Origin: an uncultured Lachnospiraceae bacterium
GTDB lineage: Bacteria > Bacillota > Clostridia > Lachnospirales > Lachnospiraceae
Direction of reading: 5' to 3'
Assembly (NCBI GenBank): GCA_910588775.1
Contig: CAJURH010000001.1
Span: 62,001 to 126,000 of the forward strand
DNA: 64,000 bases
Both the position numbers and the translations under genes were made by a program. Positions 35,714-45,298 of the stretch are shown piece after piece. Under the pieces are notes generated by a model. That model worked only from the letters and a program-made list of their open reading frames with translations, did not search any database and was not told where the DNA came from. Position 1 is the first letter of the stretch. Every line of letters starts with the position of its first letter.

Positions 35714-38700
35714 ATGGCAAGAAAGATGAAAACCATGGATGGGAATCATGCGGCTGCCCATGCATCTTATGCATATTCCGATGTAGCGGCGATATACCCC
35801 ATCACGCCTTCTTCCGTTATGGCGGAAGCTACAGATGAGTGGGCTACGCAGGGAAGGAAGAATATTTTTGGACGTGAGGTGCAGGTGACGGAGATGCAGT
35901 CCGAGGCAGGGGCAGCCGGAGCTGTGCATGGTTCTCTGGCGGCAGGCGCGCTGACCACCACATACACCGCTTCACAGGGATTGTTGTTGATGATCCCCAA
36001 TCTGTATAAAATTGCTGGCGAGCAGCTTCCCGGCGTGTTCAATGTGTCTGCCCGGGCGCTGGCCAGTCACGCGCTTTCTATTTTCGGCGATCACTCCGAT
36101 GTATATGCCTGCCGTCAGACTGGAGCTGCCATGTTGTGTGAATCCAGCGTGCAGGAAGTAATGGACCTGACTCCTGTGGCGCATTGCGCCGCCATCAAAG
36201 GCAAAGTGCCTTTCATTAATTTCTTCGACGGTTTCCGTACCTCCCATGAGATTCAGAAAATAGAGACCTGGGATTATGAGGATTTGGCAGATCTGGTGGA
36301 CCAGGACGCCATCGACGAATTTCGTCGTCATGCTCTGAATCCCAATCATCCGTGCCAGAGAGGTTCTGCGCAGAATCCGGACATTTTCTTCCAGGCAAGG
36401 GAAGCATGTAACGCCTATTACGACGCGCTTCCGGCCATTGTTCAGGAATACATGGACAAAGTGAACGCCAAAATTGGCACAAATTATAAACTGTTCAATT
36501 ACTATGGCGCAGAGGATGCAGAACATGTGATCATCGCCATGGGTTCTGTCTGCGATACAATCGAGGAGACCGTGGATTATCTGATTGCGAAAGGGCAGAA
36601 AGTAGGCGTGGTGAAAGTGCGTCTGTATCGTCCATTCTCCGCGAAAGCTCTGATCGGGGCCATTCCCGCTTCCGTAAAACAGATTACGGTTCTTGACCGG
36701 ACCAAAGAGCCAGGCGCTCTGGGTGAGCCGTTATATCTGGATGTGGTTGCCGCATTAAAAGGAACCCAGTTCCATGATACGCCTGTCTTCACCGGACGCT
36801 ATGGCTTAGGTTCCAAAGACACCACGCCGGCGCAGATTGTTGCGGTATATGACAACAAGAATAAGAGTCCATTTACCATCGGCATTGTGGACGACGTAAC
36901 CAATCTGTCTCTGGAAACAGGAGATTCTCTGGTAACCACGCCGGAAGGAACCATCAACTGTAAGTTCTGGGGACTGGGTGCGGACGGTACCGTAGGCGCC
37001 AATAAGAACTCCATTAAGATTATCGGCGACAACACAGATATGTATGCACAGGCATACTTTGATTATGATTCCAAGAAGTCAGGCGGCGTGACCATGTCTC
37101 ACTTAAGATTCGGAAAGGCGCCTATCAAGTCCACGTATCTGATTCATAAAGCGGATTTTGTAGCTTGTCACAATCCGTCTTATGTAAACAAATACAATAT
37201 GGTGCAGGAGCTGGCGGACGGCGGCACATTCCTGCTGAATTGCCCCTGGGATATGGAAGGCATCGAGAAACATCTGCCTGGTCAGGTGAAATCATTCATC
37301 GCCAACCATGGAATCAAGTTCTATGTAATTGACGGAATTAAGATTGGCAAGGAAATCGGCCTTGGCGGACGCATTAACACGGTTCTCCAGTCCGCGTTCT
37401 TTAAATTGGCCAACATCATTCCTGAAGAACATGCCATTGAGCTGATGAAATCCGCTGCAAAAGCCACCTACGGCAGAAAAGGCGACGCCATCGTGCAGAT
37501 GAACTACGAAGCCATCGACGCAGGCGCAAAACAGTTGGTGGAAATCCAGATTCCAGAAAGCTGGAAGAGCGCTGCGGACGAAGGATTGGCTCTGTCCCAT
37601 GCGGAACATGGAAGAAAAGAAGTGGTTGAGTTCGTAAATAAAGTGCAGGTGAAAGTCAACGCTCAGGAAGGAAATAGCCTGCCAGTATCTGCATTCAAGG
37701 ATTATGTGGACGGGTCCACGCCGTCGGGGGCTTCCGCTTATGAGAAACGTGGGATCGCCGTGGACATTCCTGTGTGGAAGCCGGAAAACTGTATCCAGTG
37801 CAACCGCTGTTCCTATGTATGTCCTCATGCGGTTATCCGCCCCATTGCCTTGAACGAAGAAGAGGCGGCTCAGGCGCCGGAAGGCATGCAGACACTGGCC
37901 ATGACAGGCATGGATGGTTACAAATTCGCCATCGTTGTTTCTGCATACGACTGTACAGGCTGCGGCTCCTGCGCAAACGTGTGTCCTGGTAAGAAGGGCG
38001 CCAAAGCGCTGGCTATGGAAAATATGGAAGCCAATGCAGATCGGCAGAAATACTTTGATTACGGCGTGGCAAAACCTGTAAAACCGGAAGTAATCGCAAA
38101 ATACAAAGAATCCACGGTCAAGGGAAGCCAGTTCAAACAACCGCTGCTTGAGTTCTCCGGAGCCTGCGCAGGGTGTGGAGAGACTCCATATGCGAAACTG
38201 GTGACACAGCTCTTTGGCGACCGGATGTATATTGCCAACGCCACCGGATGTTCTTCCATCTGGGGTAATTCCTCACCATCCACGCCATACACAGCCAATG
38301 CCCAAGGACATGGCCCGGCATGGTCCAATTCTCTGTTTGAAGACGCGGCGGAATTTGGATACGGCATGCTGCTGGCGCAGAATGCGGTCCGCGGTGGCTT
38401 AAAAGATAAGATCGAAGATGTGCTGGCAAATGGAGACAATGAAGATGTAAAAGCAGCTGCAAAAGAGTGGTTGGAGACATATGGTTGCGGCGCGGAAAAC
38501 GGAATTGCCACAGATAAGCTGGTTGCGGCCCTAGAAGCTTGCGGTTGTGACAAAGCCCAGGAAATCCTGAAACAGAAAGATTTCTTAGGCAAGAAATCCC
38601 AGTGGATCTTCGGCGGAGACGGATGGGCCTATGATATTGGCTTCGGCGGTCTGGACCATGTGCTTGCCAGCGGACAGGACATCAATATCATGGTATTTGA

Positions 38701-39265
38701 CACAGAAGTGTATTCCAATACAGGCGGACAGTCTTCCAAGGCGACGCCCACAGGAGCTATCGCCCAGTTCGCAGCAGGCGGCAAAGAAGTGAAGAAGAAA
38801 GACCTGGCCAGCATTGCCATGAGCTACGGCTATGTATATGTGGCGCAGGTTGCCATGGGCGCAGACTTTAACCAGACTGTAAAAGCCATTGCGGAGGCGG
38901 AGGCTTACCCAGGTCCGTCTATAATCATCGCTTACGCGCCCTGCATCAATCACGGCATTAAGAAAGGCATGAGCAAGGCTCAGACCGAGGAAGAGCTGGC
39001 GGTGAAATCCGGTTACTGGCATAACTTCCGCTACAATCCAGCGTTGAAGGCGGAAGGAAAAGACGCGTTCATTCTGGACAGCAAAGAGCCGTCTGAGAGC
39101 TATCAGGACTTCCTGGACGGAGAAGTGCGTTACAATTCCCTGAAACGCACGAATCCAGAGAAAGCGGCCAGATTGTTCGAGATGTCAGAGAATCAGGCAA
39201 AAGAGAGATATGCTTATCTGAAGAAACTGATTACGTTATATAGCGTACAGGATGCGCAGGAATAG
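35714..39265 (+). CDS. nifJ: Pyruvate:ferredoxin (flavodoxin) oxidoreductase
   Basis: Single-chain PFOR of 1183 residues: pyruvate plus CoA gives acetyl-CoA, CO2 and two low-potential electrons for ferredoxin, the centre of clostridial fermentation and the supplier of Pta. Domain I (YPITPSSVMAE near 27-37), the CoA-binding domain, a two-[4Fe-4S] ferredoxin domain (CIQCNRCSYVCPHA and CTGCGSCANVCPG, near 690-760), and the TPP domain (CAGCGETPY, GDGWAYDIGFGG, EVYSNTGGQSSKATP) are in family order. ATG 35714 follows AAGGAGGAAAG; the longer frame from 35573 would translate the folded leader and adds no conserved sequence. Codon use is that of a highly expressed gene. Confidence 0.96.
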   Translation: MARKMKTMDGNHAAAHASYAYSDVAAIYPITPSSVMAEATDEWATQGRKNIFGREVQVTEMQSEAGAAGAVHGSLAAGALTTTYTASQGLLLMIPNLYKIAGEQLPGVFNVSARALASHALSIFGDHSDVYACRQTGAAMLCESSVQEVMDLTPVAHCAAIKGKVPFINFFDGFRTSHEIQKIETWDYEDLADLVDQDAIDEFRRHALNPNHPCQRGSAQNPDIFFQAREACNAYYDALPAIVQEYMDKVNAKIGTNYKLFNYYGAEDAEHVIIAMGSVCDTIEETVDYLIAKGQKVGVVKVRLYRPFSAKALIGAIPASVKQITVLDRTKEPGALGEPLYLDVVAALKGTQFHDTPVFTGRYGLGSKDTTPAQIVAVYDNKNKSPFTIGIVDDVTNLSLETGDSLVTTPEGTINCKFWGLGADGTVGANKNSIKIIGDNTDMYAQAYFDYDSKKSGGVTMSHLRFGKAPIKSTYLIHKADFVACHNPSYVNKYNMVQELADGGTFLLNCPWDMEGIEKHLPGQVKSFIANHGIKFYVIDGIKIGKEIGLGGRINTVLQSAFFKLANIIPEEHAIELMKSAAKATYGRKGDAIVQMNYEAIDAGAKQLVEIQIPESWKSAADEGLALSHAEHGRKEVVEFVNKVQVKVNAQEGNSLPVSAFKDYVDGSTPSGASAYEKRGIAVDIPVWKPENCIQCNRCSYVCPHAVIRPIALNEEEAAQAPEGMQTLAMTGMDGYKFAIVVSAYDCTGCGSCANVCPGKKGAKALAMENMEANADRQKYFDYGVAKPVKPEVIAKYKESTVKGSQFKQPLLEFSGACAGCGETPYAKLVTQLFGDRMYIANATGCSSIWGNSSPSTPYTANAQGHGPAWSNSLFEDAAEFGYGMLLAQNAVRGGLKDKIEDVLANGDNEDVKAAAKEWLETYGCGAENGIATDKLVAALEACGCDKAQEILKQKDFLGKKSQWIFGGDGWAYDIGFGGLDHVLASGQDINIMVFDTEVYSNTGGQSSKATPTGAIAQFAAGGKEVKKKDLASIAMSYGYVYVAQVAMGADFNQTVKAIAEAEAYPGPSIIIAYAPCINHGIKKGMSKAQTEEELAVKSGYWHNFRYNPALKAEGKDAFILDSKEPSESYQDFLDGEVRYNSLKRTNPEKAARLFEMSENQAKERYAYLKKLITLYSVQDAQE

Positions 39266-39280
39266 GCGCTTTATGAAAAG

Positions 39281-39317
39281 GCAGTGCAGGCGAAGAAACG
39301 CCTGTGCTGCTTTTTTC
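39281..39317 (+). terminator. Rho-independent terminator after PFOR
   Basis: GCAGTGCAGGCG (39281-39292) pairs with CGCCTGTGCTGC (39299-39310) with two weak pairs, followed by six T. Confidence 0.8.
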
Positions 39318-39405
39318 TCATCCTTGCAAAAACAGGTGGTTTTTTTGCCCATATTATAGTAAAATATTGAGTATAGAAAAATGCATTCCGAAGAAAGGCG
39401 GCCCT

Positions 39406-40164
39406 ATGAGAGAGATAAAAACTGGAAGAAAAACATGGTTTTTGCTGGCGGCATTCTTTTGCCTGACCCTATTTTGGGGAAAGACGGACGTATTTGCGGC
39501 AAAGACAGTAAATTTAACGCCCAACAAATGGTATAAAGACAAATCTCTGTACAACAACCAGACTGTGTTTCACAAGGTGACGGCGCCCAAGGATGGCATC
39601 CTGGTGATTGACGGTTACGGATATTCCCGCGTGCGCAAAGGAAAATTTGAGTTACCTATACAGATGTACAATCGCAGGAAAAGCGCAATGCAGACACAGA
39701 AGATTAATCTGAATAAACAAAACGGTTACCGCAGTTATGTGGGTGTAAAAAAAGGGATTTACTATATTCGGGTGGATGACAGTCTGTACAAGCTGAAATA
39801 CAAGTTTAAGGCAGTTTCGGACAAAAGTGGATCGAGTCGTCTGCAGTCCAGGAACCTGTCCAAAGGTAAGACCATGGAGGGGCTGCTTCGCCTGGGAGAG
39901 AACGGAAAGAAATCGGATTGGTACAAATTCAGATTGAAAAAGGCCCGAAGCGTGACGTTCACATTCGGCTCCAGATCCAACGGGTGGGTGGAATTCAAGA
40001 TTTTAAGTGATAAGCAGAAATTGAAGGATAATTCTGCTTATATATACAATAAGACCCTAACAGGCGCGTCGGCTAAACTGCCCAAAGGCACATATTACAT
40101 ACAGGTGAAGCACCAGGGGAATAACAAGAATACAACCGGATTTTATTCTCTGAGATGGAAGTGA
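39406..40164 (+). CDS. Secreted protein with two PPC-like beta domains
   Basis: A 252-residue protein with a signal peptide (hydrophobic 11-28, cleavage after DVFA). The mature part is basic and Tyr-rich and contains two similar blocks (about 35-130 and 140-250), each ending in a GIYYIRV or GTYYIQV strand. This resembles the bacterial pre-peptidase C-terminal (PPC) beta-sandwich, but no peptidase domain is attached. ATG 39406 follows AGAAAGGCGG; the upstream part of the open frame crosses the PFOR terminator. Function is unknown; binding to surface or matrix material is possible. Confidence 0.7.
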   Translation: MREIKTGRKTWFLLAAFFCLTLFWGKTDVFAAKTVNLTPNKWYKDKSLYNNQTVFHKVTAPKDGILVIDGYGYSRVRKGKFELPIQMYNRRKSAMQTQKINLNKQNGYRSYVGVKKGIYYIRVDDSLYKLKYKFKAVSDKSGSSRLQSRNLSKGKTMEGLLRLGENGKKSDWYKFRLKKARSVTFTFGSRSNGWVEFKILSDKQKLKDNSAYIYNKTLTGASAKLPKGTYYIQVKHQGNNKNTTGFYSLRWK

Positions 40165-40199
40165 AGATGTGAAAATTTCGTGACCATACGCGGGGACGG

Positions 40200-40228
40200 T
40201 TGATTTCAAAAATGTTCTGTGTTAGAAT
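40200..40228 (+). promoter_or_regulatory. Sigma-A-type promoter of the NlpC/P60 gene
   Basis: TTGATT (40200-40205), a 17-base spacer and TAGAAT (40223-40228), about 85 bases before the start codon. Confidence 0.5.
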
Positions 40229-40312
40229 AAATTAATAAATATGGATAATGGGTTGTTTTTATATACAGAGATAAGATTTGGATAAGGTTATTGAAAGAAA
40301 GGGGTCTTAGGA

Positions 40313-42139
40313 ATGAAGAATAATTATATCAGGAAGCTATTGTGCATAACGCTGATCTCTGCCTTGATTATTTCCAGCAGTTTCAGTGCGTCTGCCAGTG
40401 AGGCGGGGGCGGGAAGCGCGGCTGATGACATGACAGGGGAAGTGTTGGGACCGGAAGAGCCAGTGGAGCCGGAAGAGCCAGTGGTGACTCCTGATATACC
40501 AGAACCAACCGTAGAGCCAACAATTACGCCGGAACCCACGCCAGATCCGACGATCACGCCGGAACCGGTTACGCCCAAGCCGACAGAGACAGGAACGCCA
40601 ACGCCCGACCCGAAGCCCACTGCCACTCCCACGCAGATACCGGGTGAGGAAGATATTTCAGATCTTCCTGTAGATGAGGGTGGCGATAAGCCAGTTATAA
40701 ATGAGCCGACAGAGGAAGAGCCAGGAAACAATTCCATCACTGTGAACGCGGTGATTGCGGCGATTGACGCCATTGGAGAGGTGACTCTGGAGAAGGAAAG
40801 CGCGATTTTAAGCGCGAGAGGCGCGTACGAAGCGTTGAATGACGACCAGAAGGCGCAGGTAAGTAACTATGAAGTTTTGGCCGCAGCGGAAGAAACATTG
40901 AATCAGTTAAAAGCCGAGTCGGGCAATTTAGACCCAGGCGCGGATGGCCGTGTGAATCCGGAAGTGGAAGACGCTGAAAAAGACGGAGAAAATCAGGATT
41001 CCGTGGTGGAAGGTCCGGTAACCAGAATTTCTTCCGGCACTCATGTTGTGAACTTGAAGGCGGGCCGTACTTTTTATTTGAAGCAGTTAAAATCCAATTA
41101 TTCGCTATCCTTCCATTCCAAATTTGAAGAGGTGATGGATGAGATTGAGGCGGAATTCATCAAGGCCAATAAACTGGATGCGGAAGATGAGTATTTAGTA
41201 CATAATTGGCAGGATATTCTTGCAGTCTATGTGATGGAACAAAAAAGGGATGGGAAGAAATCTTTCAAGCTGAATGATTCCTCCAAAGAGCAGTTGGCGG
41301 CCATTTTCGCCGAGATGAACGCGGTGGAACGGGATAAGAAGAATATAGCCCTTGTCAATTATAAAGATATGCATGTGGAAGACTACATGAAGGAACATAA
41401 GAAAGATCTGACGAAAGAAGATGTGAAGGTTTTAAAGAAATACGCAGATCAGGATTGCGCCCTTCTGTGCGCCACCATTACAGCGGCGAAGGGGTTCATT
41501 CGTCAAAGCGCCGGGGAAGAAGTTTCGGAAGAGAGAGTGTCCGTGATTCAGGCTGGCTACAGTCTGGTGGGCAAAGTAGCCTATTTCTGGGGTGGCAAGT
41601 CCTCTGTTCTGGGCTGGGATGACCGCTGGGGAAGCGCGGCTAAGGTCAGTTCTTCTGGCGATTCCAGCACAGGCAAGGTGCGTGCGTATGGACTGGATTG
41701 CAGTGGATTTGTAGACTGGGCGTTTAATAATGGCTACGAAGATGTCAATATGGAAGATCGGGTGGGTCATGGAACTTCCGATCAGTGGAACAAAGCGGAA
41801 ACCATTGTGGCCAAAGAGGCGCAGGCAGGAGACTTGGTGTTCCAGAGAGGCCCGGAAGCGGGCAGTGACAACCATGTGGGCATCTTGGTAGGGAAGTCCG
41901 GCAGTGGAGACTGGATTGCCGTACATTGTTCCGGCAGCCAGAATGGCGTTACGGTGGGAGAGGCATACTCGGCAAGCTTCCGCTATATCCGCAGACCGAC
42001 CGTGTATCCAACGCTGGAAGAGATGAGAGCGGAAAAGAACAGGAAGAAAGAAGAGATTCTGGCAGCGGCCAATAGAAAAAGCGTGCTAAGCCAGGCGGTT
42101 GCAGAGGAAAATCCCAACAAAGCTGCACTGATAGATTAA
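40313..42139 (+). CDS. Secreted NlpC/P60 peptidoglycan endopeptidase with Pro-rich stalk
   Basis: A 608-residue exported cell-wall hydrolase. In order: signal peptide (1-28), a low-complexity Pro/Glu/Thr stalk (about 40-115, repeats of EPEEPV and TPEPTPDPT), a small helical FIVAR-like segment (about 145-200), a helical middle domain (about 245-400), and a C-terminal NlpC/P60 domain with Cys in GLDCSGFVDWAF (near 463), His in DNHVGILVG (near 521) and a polar third residue in AVHCSGSQ. The target is probably the D-gamma-glutamyl-meso-DAP or a related stem-peptide bond. It has GAAAGGGG upstream and its own promoter and terminator. Confidence 0.9.
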   Translation: MKNNYIRKLLCITLISALIISSSFSASASEAGAGSAADDMTGEVLGPEEPVEPEEPVVTPDIPEPTVEPTITPEPTPDPTITPEPVTPKPTETGTPTPDPKPTATPTQIPGEEDISDLPVDEGGDKPVINEPTEEEPGNNSITVNAVIAAIDAIGEVTLEKESAILSARGAYEALNDDQKAQVSNYEVLAAAEETLNQLKAESGNLDPGADGRVNPEVEDAEKDGENQDSVVEGPVTRISSGTHVVNLKAGRTFYLKQLKSNYSLSFHSKFEEVMDEIEAEFIKANKLDAEDEYLVHNWQDILAVYVMEQKRDGKKSFKLNDSSKEQLAAIFAEMNAVERDKKNIALVNYKDMHVEDYMKEHKKDLTKEDVKVLKKYADQDCALLCATITAAKGFIRQSAGEEVSEERVSVIQAGYSLVGKVAYFWGGKSSVLGWDDRWGSAAKVSSSGDSSTGKVRAYGLDCSGFVDWAFNNGYEDVNMEDRVGHGTSDQWNKAETIVAKEAQAGDLVFQRGPEAGSDNHVGILVGKSGSGDWIAVHCSGSQNGVTVGEAYSASFRYIRRPTVYPTLEEMRAEKNRKKEEILAAANRKSVLSQAVAEENPNKAALID

Positions 42140-42155
42140 ATCGATTTAGAAAAGA

Positions 42156-42197
42156 AGCGTCTACAGGCTTGTTTCCAGAGCGTGTAGACGCTGTTTG
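42156..42197 (+). terminator. Rho-independent terminator after the NlpC/P60 gene
   Basis: AGCGTCTACA (42156-42165) pairs with TGTAGACGCT (42183-42192), followed by GTTTGT. Confidence 0.7.
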
Positions 42198-42228
42198 TGC
42201 GGAAAATACTGTGTGATGAGGGAATAAA

Positions 42229-43128
42229 ATGGACATTGTAAATATAGTTGCAGGCCCTCTGATAGGGGCTGTCATAGGGTATTTTACAAATTTCATAGCT
42301 GTGAAGATGCTGTTTCGACCGTTGCATGAAGTGAAAATTGGAAATTTTCGGCTTCCTTTTACTCCTGGAATCATTCCAAAAGGGAGAGAGCGTCTGGCCA
42401 AAGCTTTAGGTGTGGCGGTGGGAGACAATCTGCTGACGAAAGAAGATTTGGAAAAGATATTTTTCAGCGATTCGGTGAAGCAAGTGGTGGTGGATTCTCT
42501 AATGCAGGTGGCGTACAGCGAGAAAACGCGGGAATCTTCTCTGCAGGAGTTACTGTCCGCCCATATGGAGCCAGGGAACTATTTGGCTGAAAAAGAACGC
42601 CTGGAAAATCTGTTGTGTGAAAGGCTCCAGAGAGGAATCGACAGCCTGGATATTGTGAAATTAGTCAATGAGGAAAGCAAAAGAGTGATCCGGGAAAAGA
42701 TACGGGGCAGTCTTTTCGAAAGAATGATCAGCGATGAACTGATAGAGGGGATCACATCCCATGTTGGAACGCGGGTGGAACGCTATGTACAGGAAAATGG
42801 AAGAGAGCTGATTTTCCCAGTGGTGGACGAGCAGGTTGCCAGCCTGGAGCAAAAAAGCGTTGAGGAAATTTTGGAAAACATAGGCGTCAATCAGGAGAAG
42901 ATGCGTAAGTGGATAGAGGACGCATATATGCATTTCGTACAGGAGAAAGTGTCGGACCTGGCTGGCCAGTTTCCCATTGGGGAGATGGTGGAGGACAAGG
43001 TGAGGCGAATGGATGTGCTGGAGATAGAGGGGCTGGTTTTGTCCGTGATGAAACAGGAGTTGAACTCCATAGTAAATCTTGGGGCGGTAATCGGATTTGT
43101 AATCGGGATAGTGAATATTTTTATATAA
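42229..43128 (+). CDS. DUF445 family membrane-anchored protein
   Basis: A 299-residue protein matching DUF445 (YheB-like): an N-terminal membrane helix running into the family signature (GPLIGAVIGYFTNFIAVKML, 8-27) and PFTPGIIPKGRERLAKALG (43-61). A long amphipathic helical body follows, with a C-terminal membrane helix (about 276-298). The function is unknown. In spore formers such genes are often sporulation-linked, but nothing here proves it. The start is 89 bases after the NlpC/P60 gene and past its terminator. Confidence 0.85.
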   Translation: MDIVNIVAGPLIGAVIGYFTNFIAVKMLFRPLHEVKIGNFRLPFTPGIIPKGRERLAKALGVAVGDNLLTKEDLEKIFFSDSVKQVVVDSLMQVAYSEKTRESSLQELLSAHMEPGNYLAEKERLENLLCERLQRGIDSLDIVKLVNEESKRVIREKIRGSLFERMISDELIEGITSHVGTRVERYVQENGRELIFPVVDEQVASLEQKSVEEILENIGVNQEKMRKWIEDAYMHFVQEKVSDLAGQFPIGEMVEDKVRRMDVLEIEGLVLSVMKQELNSIVNLGAVIGFVIGIVNIFI

Positions 43129-43143
43129 TTTATGATAATAGAA

Positions 43144-43183
43144 AAAATGTGCAGCTCTCTGTTTTCGGAGGACTGCACATTTT
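43144..43183. terminator. Bidirectional hairpin between DUF445 and glgX
   Basis: AAAATGTGCAG (43144-43154) pairs with CTGCACATTTT (43173-43183). A-rich and T-rich flanks on both sides suit termination of both convergent genes. Confidence 0.75.
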
Positions 43184-43200
43184 GCGCGTAAAATAAATGA

Positions 43201-45297
43201 TCAAATATTTTCAATTGTTGCCTCAAATATGGCTACGGATCTGGGACCCAGAGTTATGCTGTTACCATTTAGGCGGCGGGGGTCCTGACTGTCTGTGTAG
43301 ACCACCATTTTCCAGGTATAATTTCTGGGCAGGGGCGGCAGCCAAATCCGCTGGTCTTCCCAGTATGCGTTGATCGCCATGTAAACCAGGTCGTCTTTGG
43401 TAGAATTCTTTTTCTGTGAGGCGTAAAAGATGCAGACAACCTTGGAATCTTCCGTGATATCTTCCCCAGGATGATTGCTGTGGGTGCTGATGAGTGGGTA
43501 GCTCAGTGAACTGGGAAGGGCGCCACCTTGAATGCTGCAGTGATCTTTTCGGAACTGAATCATGAACTTAAAGTGTTCAAACAGTTCACGGTTTTTATCC
43601 AGCAGGGACCAGTCCAGCCAGGAGATTTCGTTGTCCTGACAATAGGGGTTGTTGTTCCCGAAACGCGTGTCGCCAAATTCGTCGCCGGCTAGAAACATGG
43701 GCGTTCCCCGGCTGCACATCAGCACAGATATGGCGTTTTTCATCAGCTTCAACCGCAGGGCGTTTACAGCCGGATCGTCGGTTTCCCCTTCTGCGCCGCA
43801 GTTCCAACTGCGGTTATCGTTGGCGCCGTCTGTGTTGTCCCACCCATTGGCTAAATTGTGTTTTTCATTATAGCTGTACAAGTCGTAAAGGGTGAATCCG
43901 TCGTGGCAGGTGATGAAATTAATGGAGGAGTTGTAACCCCGGTACTGTCCAGTGTACAAGTCCATGGAGCCGCTGATGCGTTTGGCCACTGCAGGCGCTG
44001 CCCAGTAGTCCCCTTTTAAGAAGCTGCGCAGGTCGTCCCGGTAAAGGCCGTTCCATTCAGCCCAACGGTGCCAGGCGGGGAAGCTGCCCACCTGATACAG
44101 ACCGCCTGCGTCCCAGGCTTCCGCGATCAATTTCACATCGCCCAAAACTGGGTCGAAGGCCAGGCTTTCCAACAGCGGAGCATTCTGGATGGGCCGTCCA
44201 TTCTTATCCCGCCCCAGAATGCTGGCCAGGTCGAAACGGAATCCATTGATCCGGTAGTTGGTCACCCAGTAGTGCAGGCACTCCAGAATCAACTGCTGGA
44301 CAATGGGATGGTTGCAGTTTAACGTGTTGCCGCAGCCGCTGAAATTATAGTACTGGCCGTCGGGGGTGAGCATATAATAAACGTTGTTGTCAAAGCCTTT
44401 GAAACAGAAATAGGGTCCCTGCTCATTTCCCTCGGCAGTGTGGTTGAAGACCACGTCCAGAAACACTTCAATGCCGTTTTCATTGAGTTCTTTTACCAGG
44501 GATTTTAACTCGTATCCTTCGTGGTTATATTCATCCGCCGCCGCATAGCTAGTGTTGGGAGCGAAGAAGCTTACCGTGTTGTAGCCCCAGTAATCCAGAA
44601 GTTTTTTGCCGTCCACTTCCCGGATGCCCATGGTCTCGTCGAATTCGAAGATGGGCATTAATTCCACGGCGGTGACGCCCAGTTCCTTGAGGTATGGGAT
44701 TTTCTCCCGGATGCCGGAAAAGGTGCCCGGATGCTTCACGCCGGAAGAAGAGTGCATGGTAAATCCGCGGACATGCAGTTCATAGATGATCAGCTCCTGC
44801 ATGGGAAGCAGCGGCCGCACGGCGGTTCCCCAGTCAAAGTTGTTTAGAACCACTCTGGCCCGGTAGGGGGACAGTTCGTTGGGGCTTTGCCCCCAGATGC
44901 GTTGCCCAGTGACGGCTTTGGCATAGGGGTCCAGCAAAATTTTTGACTTATCAAAGATGACCCCGTTTTCCGGATCGTACGGCCCATCCAGACGATAGGC
45001 GTATTCGAAGTCTTGAACATTCAAGTGAAAAACGATCATGGAATACACGTCTCCAATACGGTAGTTATCCGGAAACGGGAGAACGGCAAACGGTTCATCT
45101 TCCTCTCTGTGAAAAAGCAGTAGTTCACAGGTGGTTGCATTGCGGGAATGCACGGTGAAATTAACTGCATTTGCGGAAAGCGCTGTGGCTCCATTCATCT
45201 CATAGAGACCAGGACGAACCTCGAAACCAGCGATGGTATCCAGGGGCATCAGATGATACTCTTGGGTTGGAATGGATGCGGAGGGGATGGATATCAT
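43201..45297 (-). CDS. glgX: Glycogen debranching enzyme / isoamylase-type GH13
   Basis: Hydrolyses alpha-1,6 branches of glycogen or limit dextrins in the cytoplasm. From ATG 45297 it has 698 residues: an N-terminal CBM48-like beta domain (20-150), then a TIM barrel with GH13 regions FLDVVFNHTAEGN, GFRFDLASILGRD (nucleophile Asp), LIAEAWDAGGLY (acid Glu) and FITCHDGFTLYDL, and a C-terminal beta domain. It begins one base after the TGA of the chemoreceptor gene upstream, so it depends on that transcript. A start 17 codons further upstream, inside that gene, is open but less likely. No other glycogen genes are in the window. Confidence 0.9.
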   Translation of the reverse strand: MISIPSASIPTQEYHLMPLDTIAGFEVRPGLYEMNGATALSANAVNFTVHSRNATTCELLLFHREEDEPFAVLPFPDNYRIGDVYSMIVFHLNVQDFEYAYRLDGPYDPENGVIFDKSKILLDPYAKAVTGQRIWGQSPNELSPYRARVVLNNFDWGTAVRPLLPMQELIIYELHVRGFTMHSSSGVKHPGTFSGIREKIPYLKELGVTAVELMPIFEFDETMGIREVDGKKLLDYWGYNTVSFFAPNTSYAAADEYNHEGYELKSLVKELNENGIEVFLDVVFNHTAEGNEQGPYFCFKGFDNNVYYMLTPDGQYYNFSGCGNTLNCNHPIVQQLILECLHYWVTNYRINGFRFDLASILGRDKNGRPIQNAPLLESLAFDPVLGDVKLIAEAWDAGGLYQVGSFPAWHRWAEWNGLYRDDLRSFLKGDYWAAPAVAKRISGSMDLYTGQYRGYNSSINFITCHDGFTLYDLYSYNEKHNLANGWDNTDGANDNRSWNCGAEGETDDPAVNALRLKLMKNAISVLMCSRGTPMFLAGDEFGDTRFGNNNPYCQDNEISWLDWSLLDKNRELFEHFKFMIQFRKDHCSIQGGALPSSLSYPLISTHSNHPGEDITEDSKVVCIFYASQKKNSTKDDLVYMAINAYWEDQRIWLPPLPRNYTWKMVVYTDSQDPRRLNGNSITLGPRSVAIFEATIENI

Positions 45298-45298
45298 G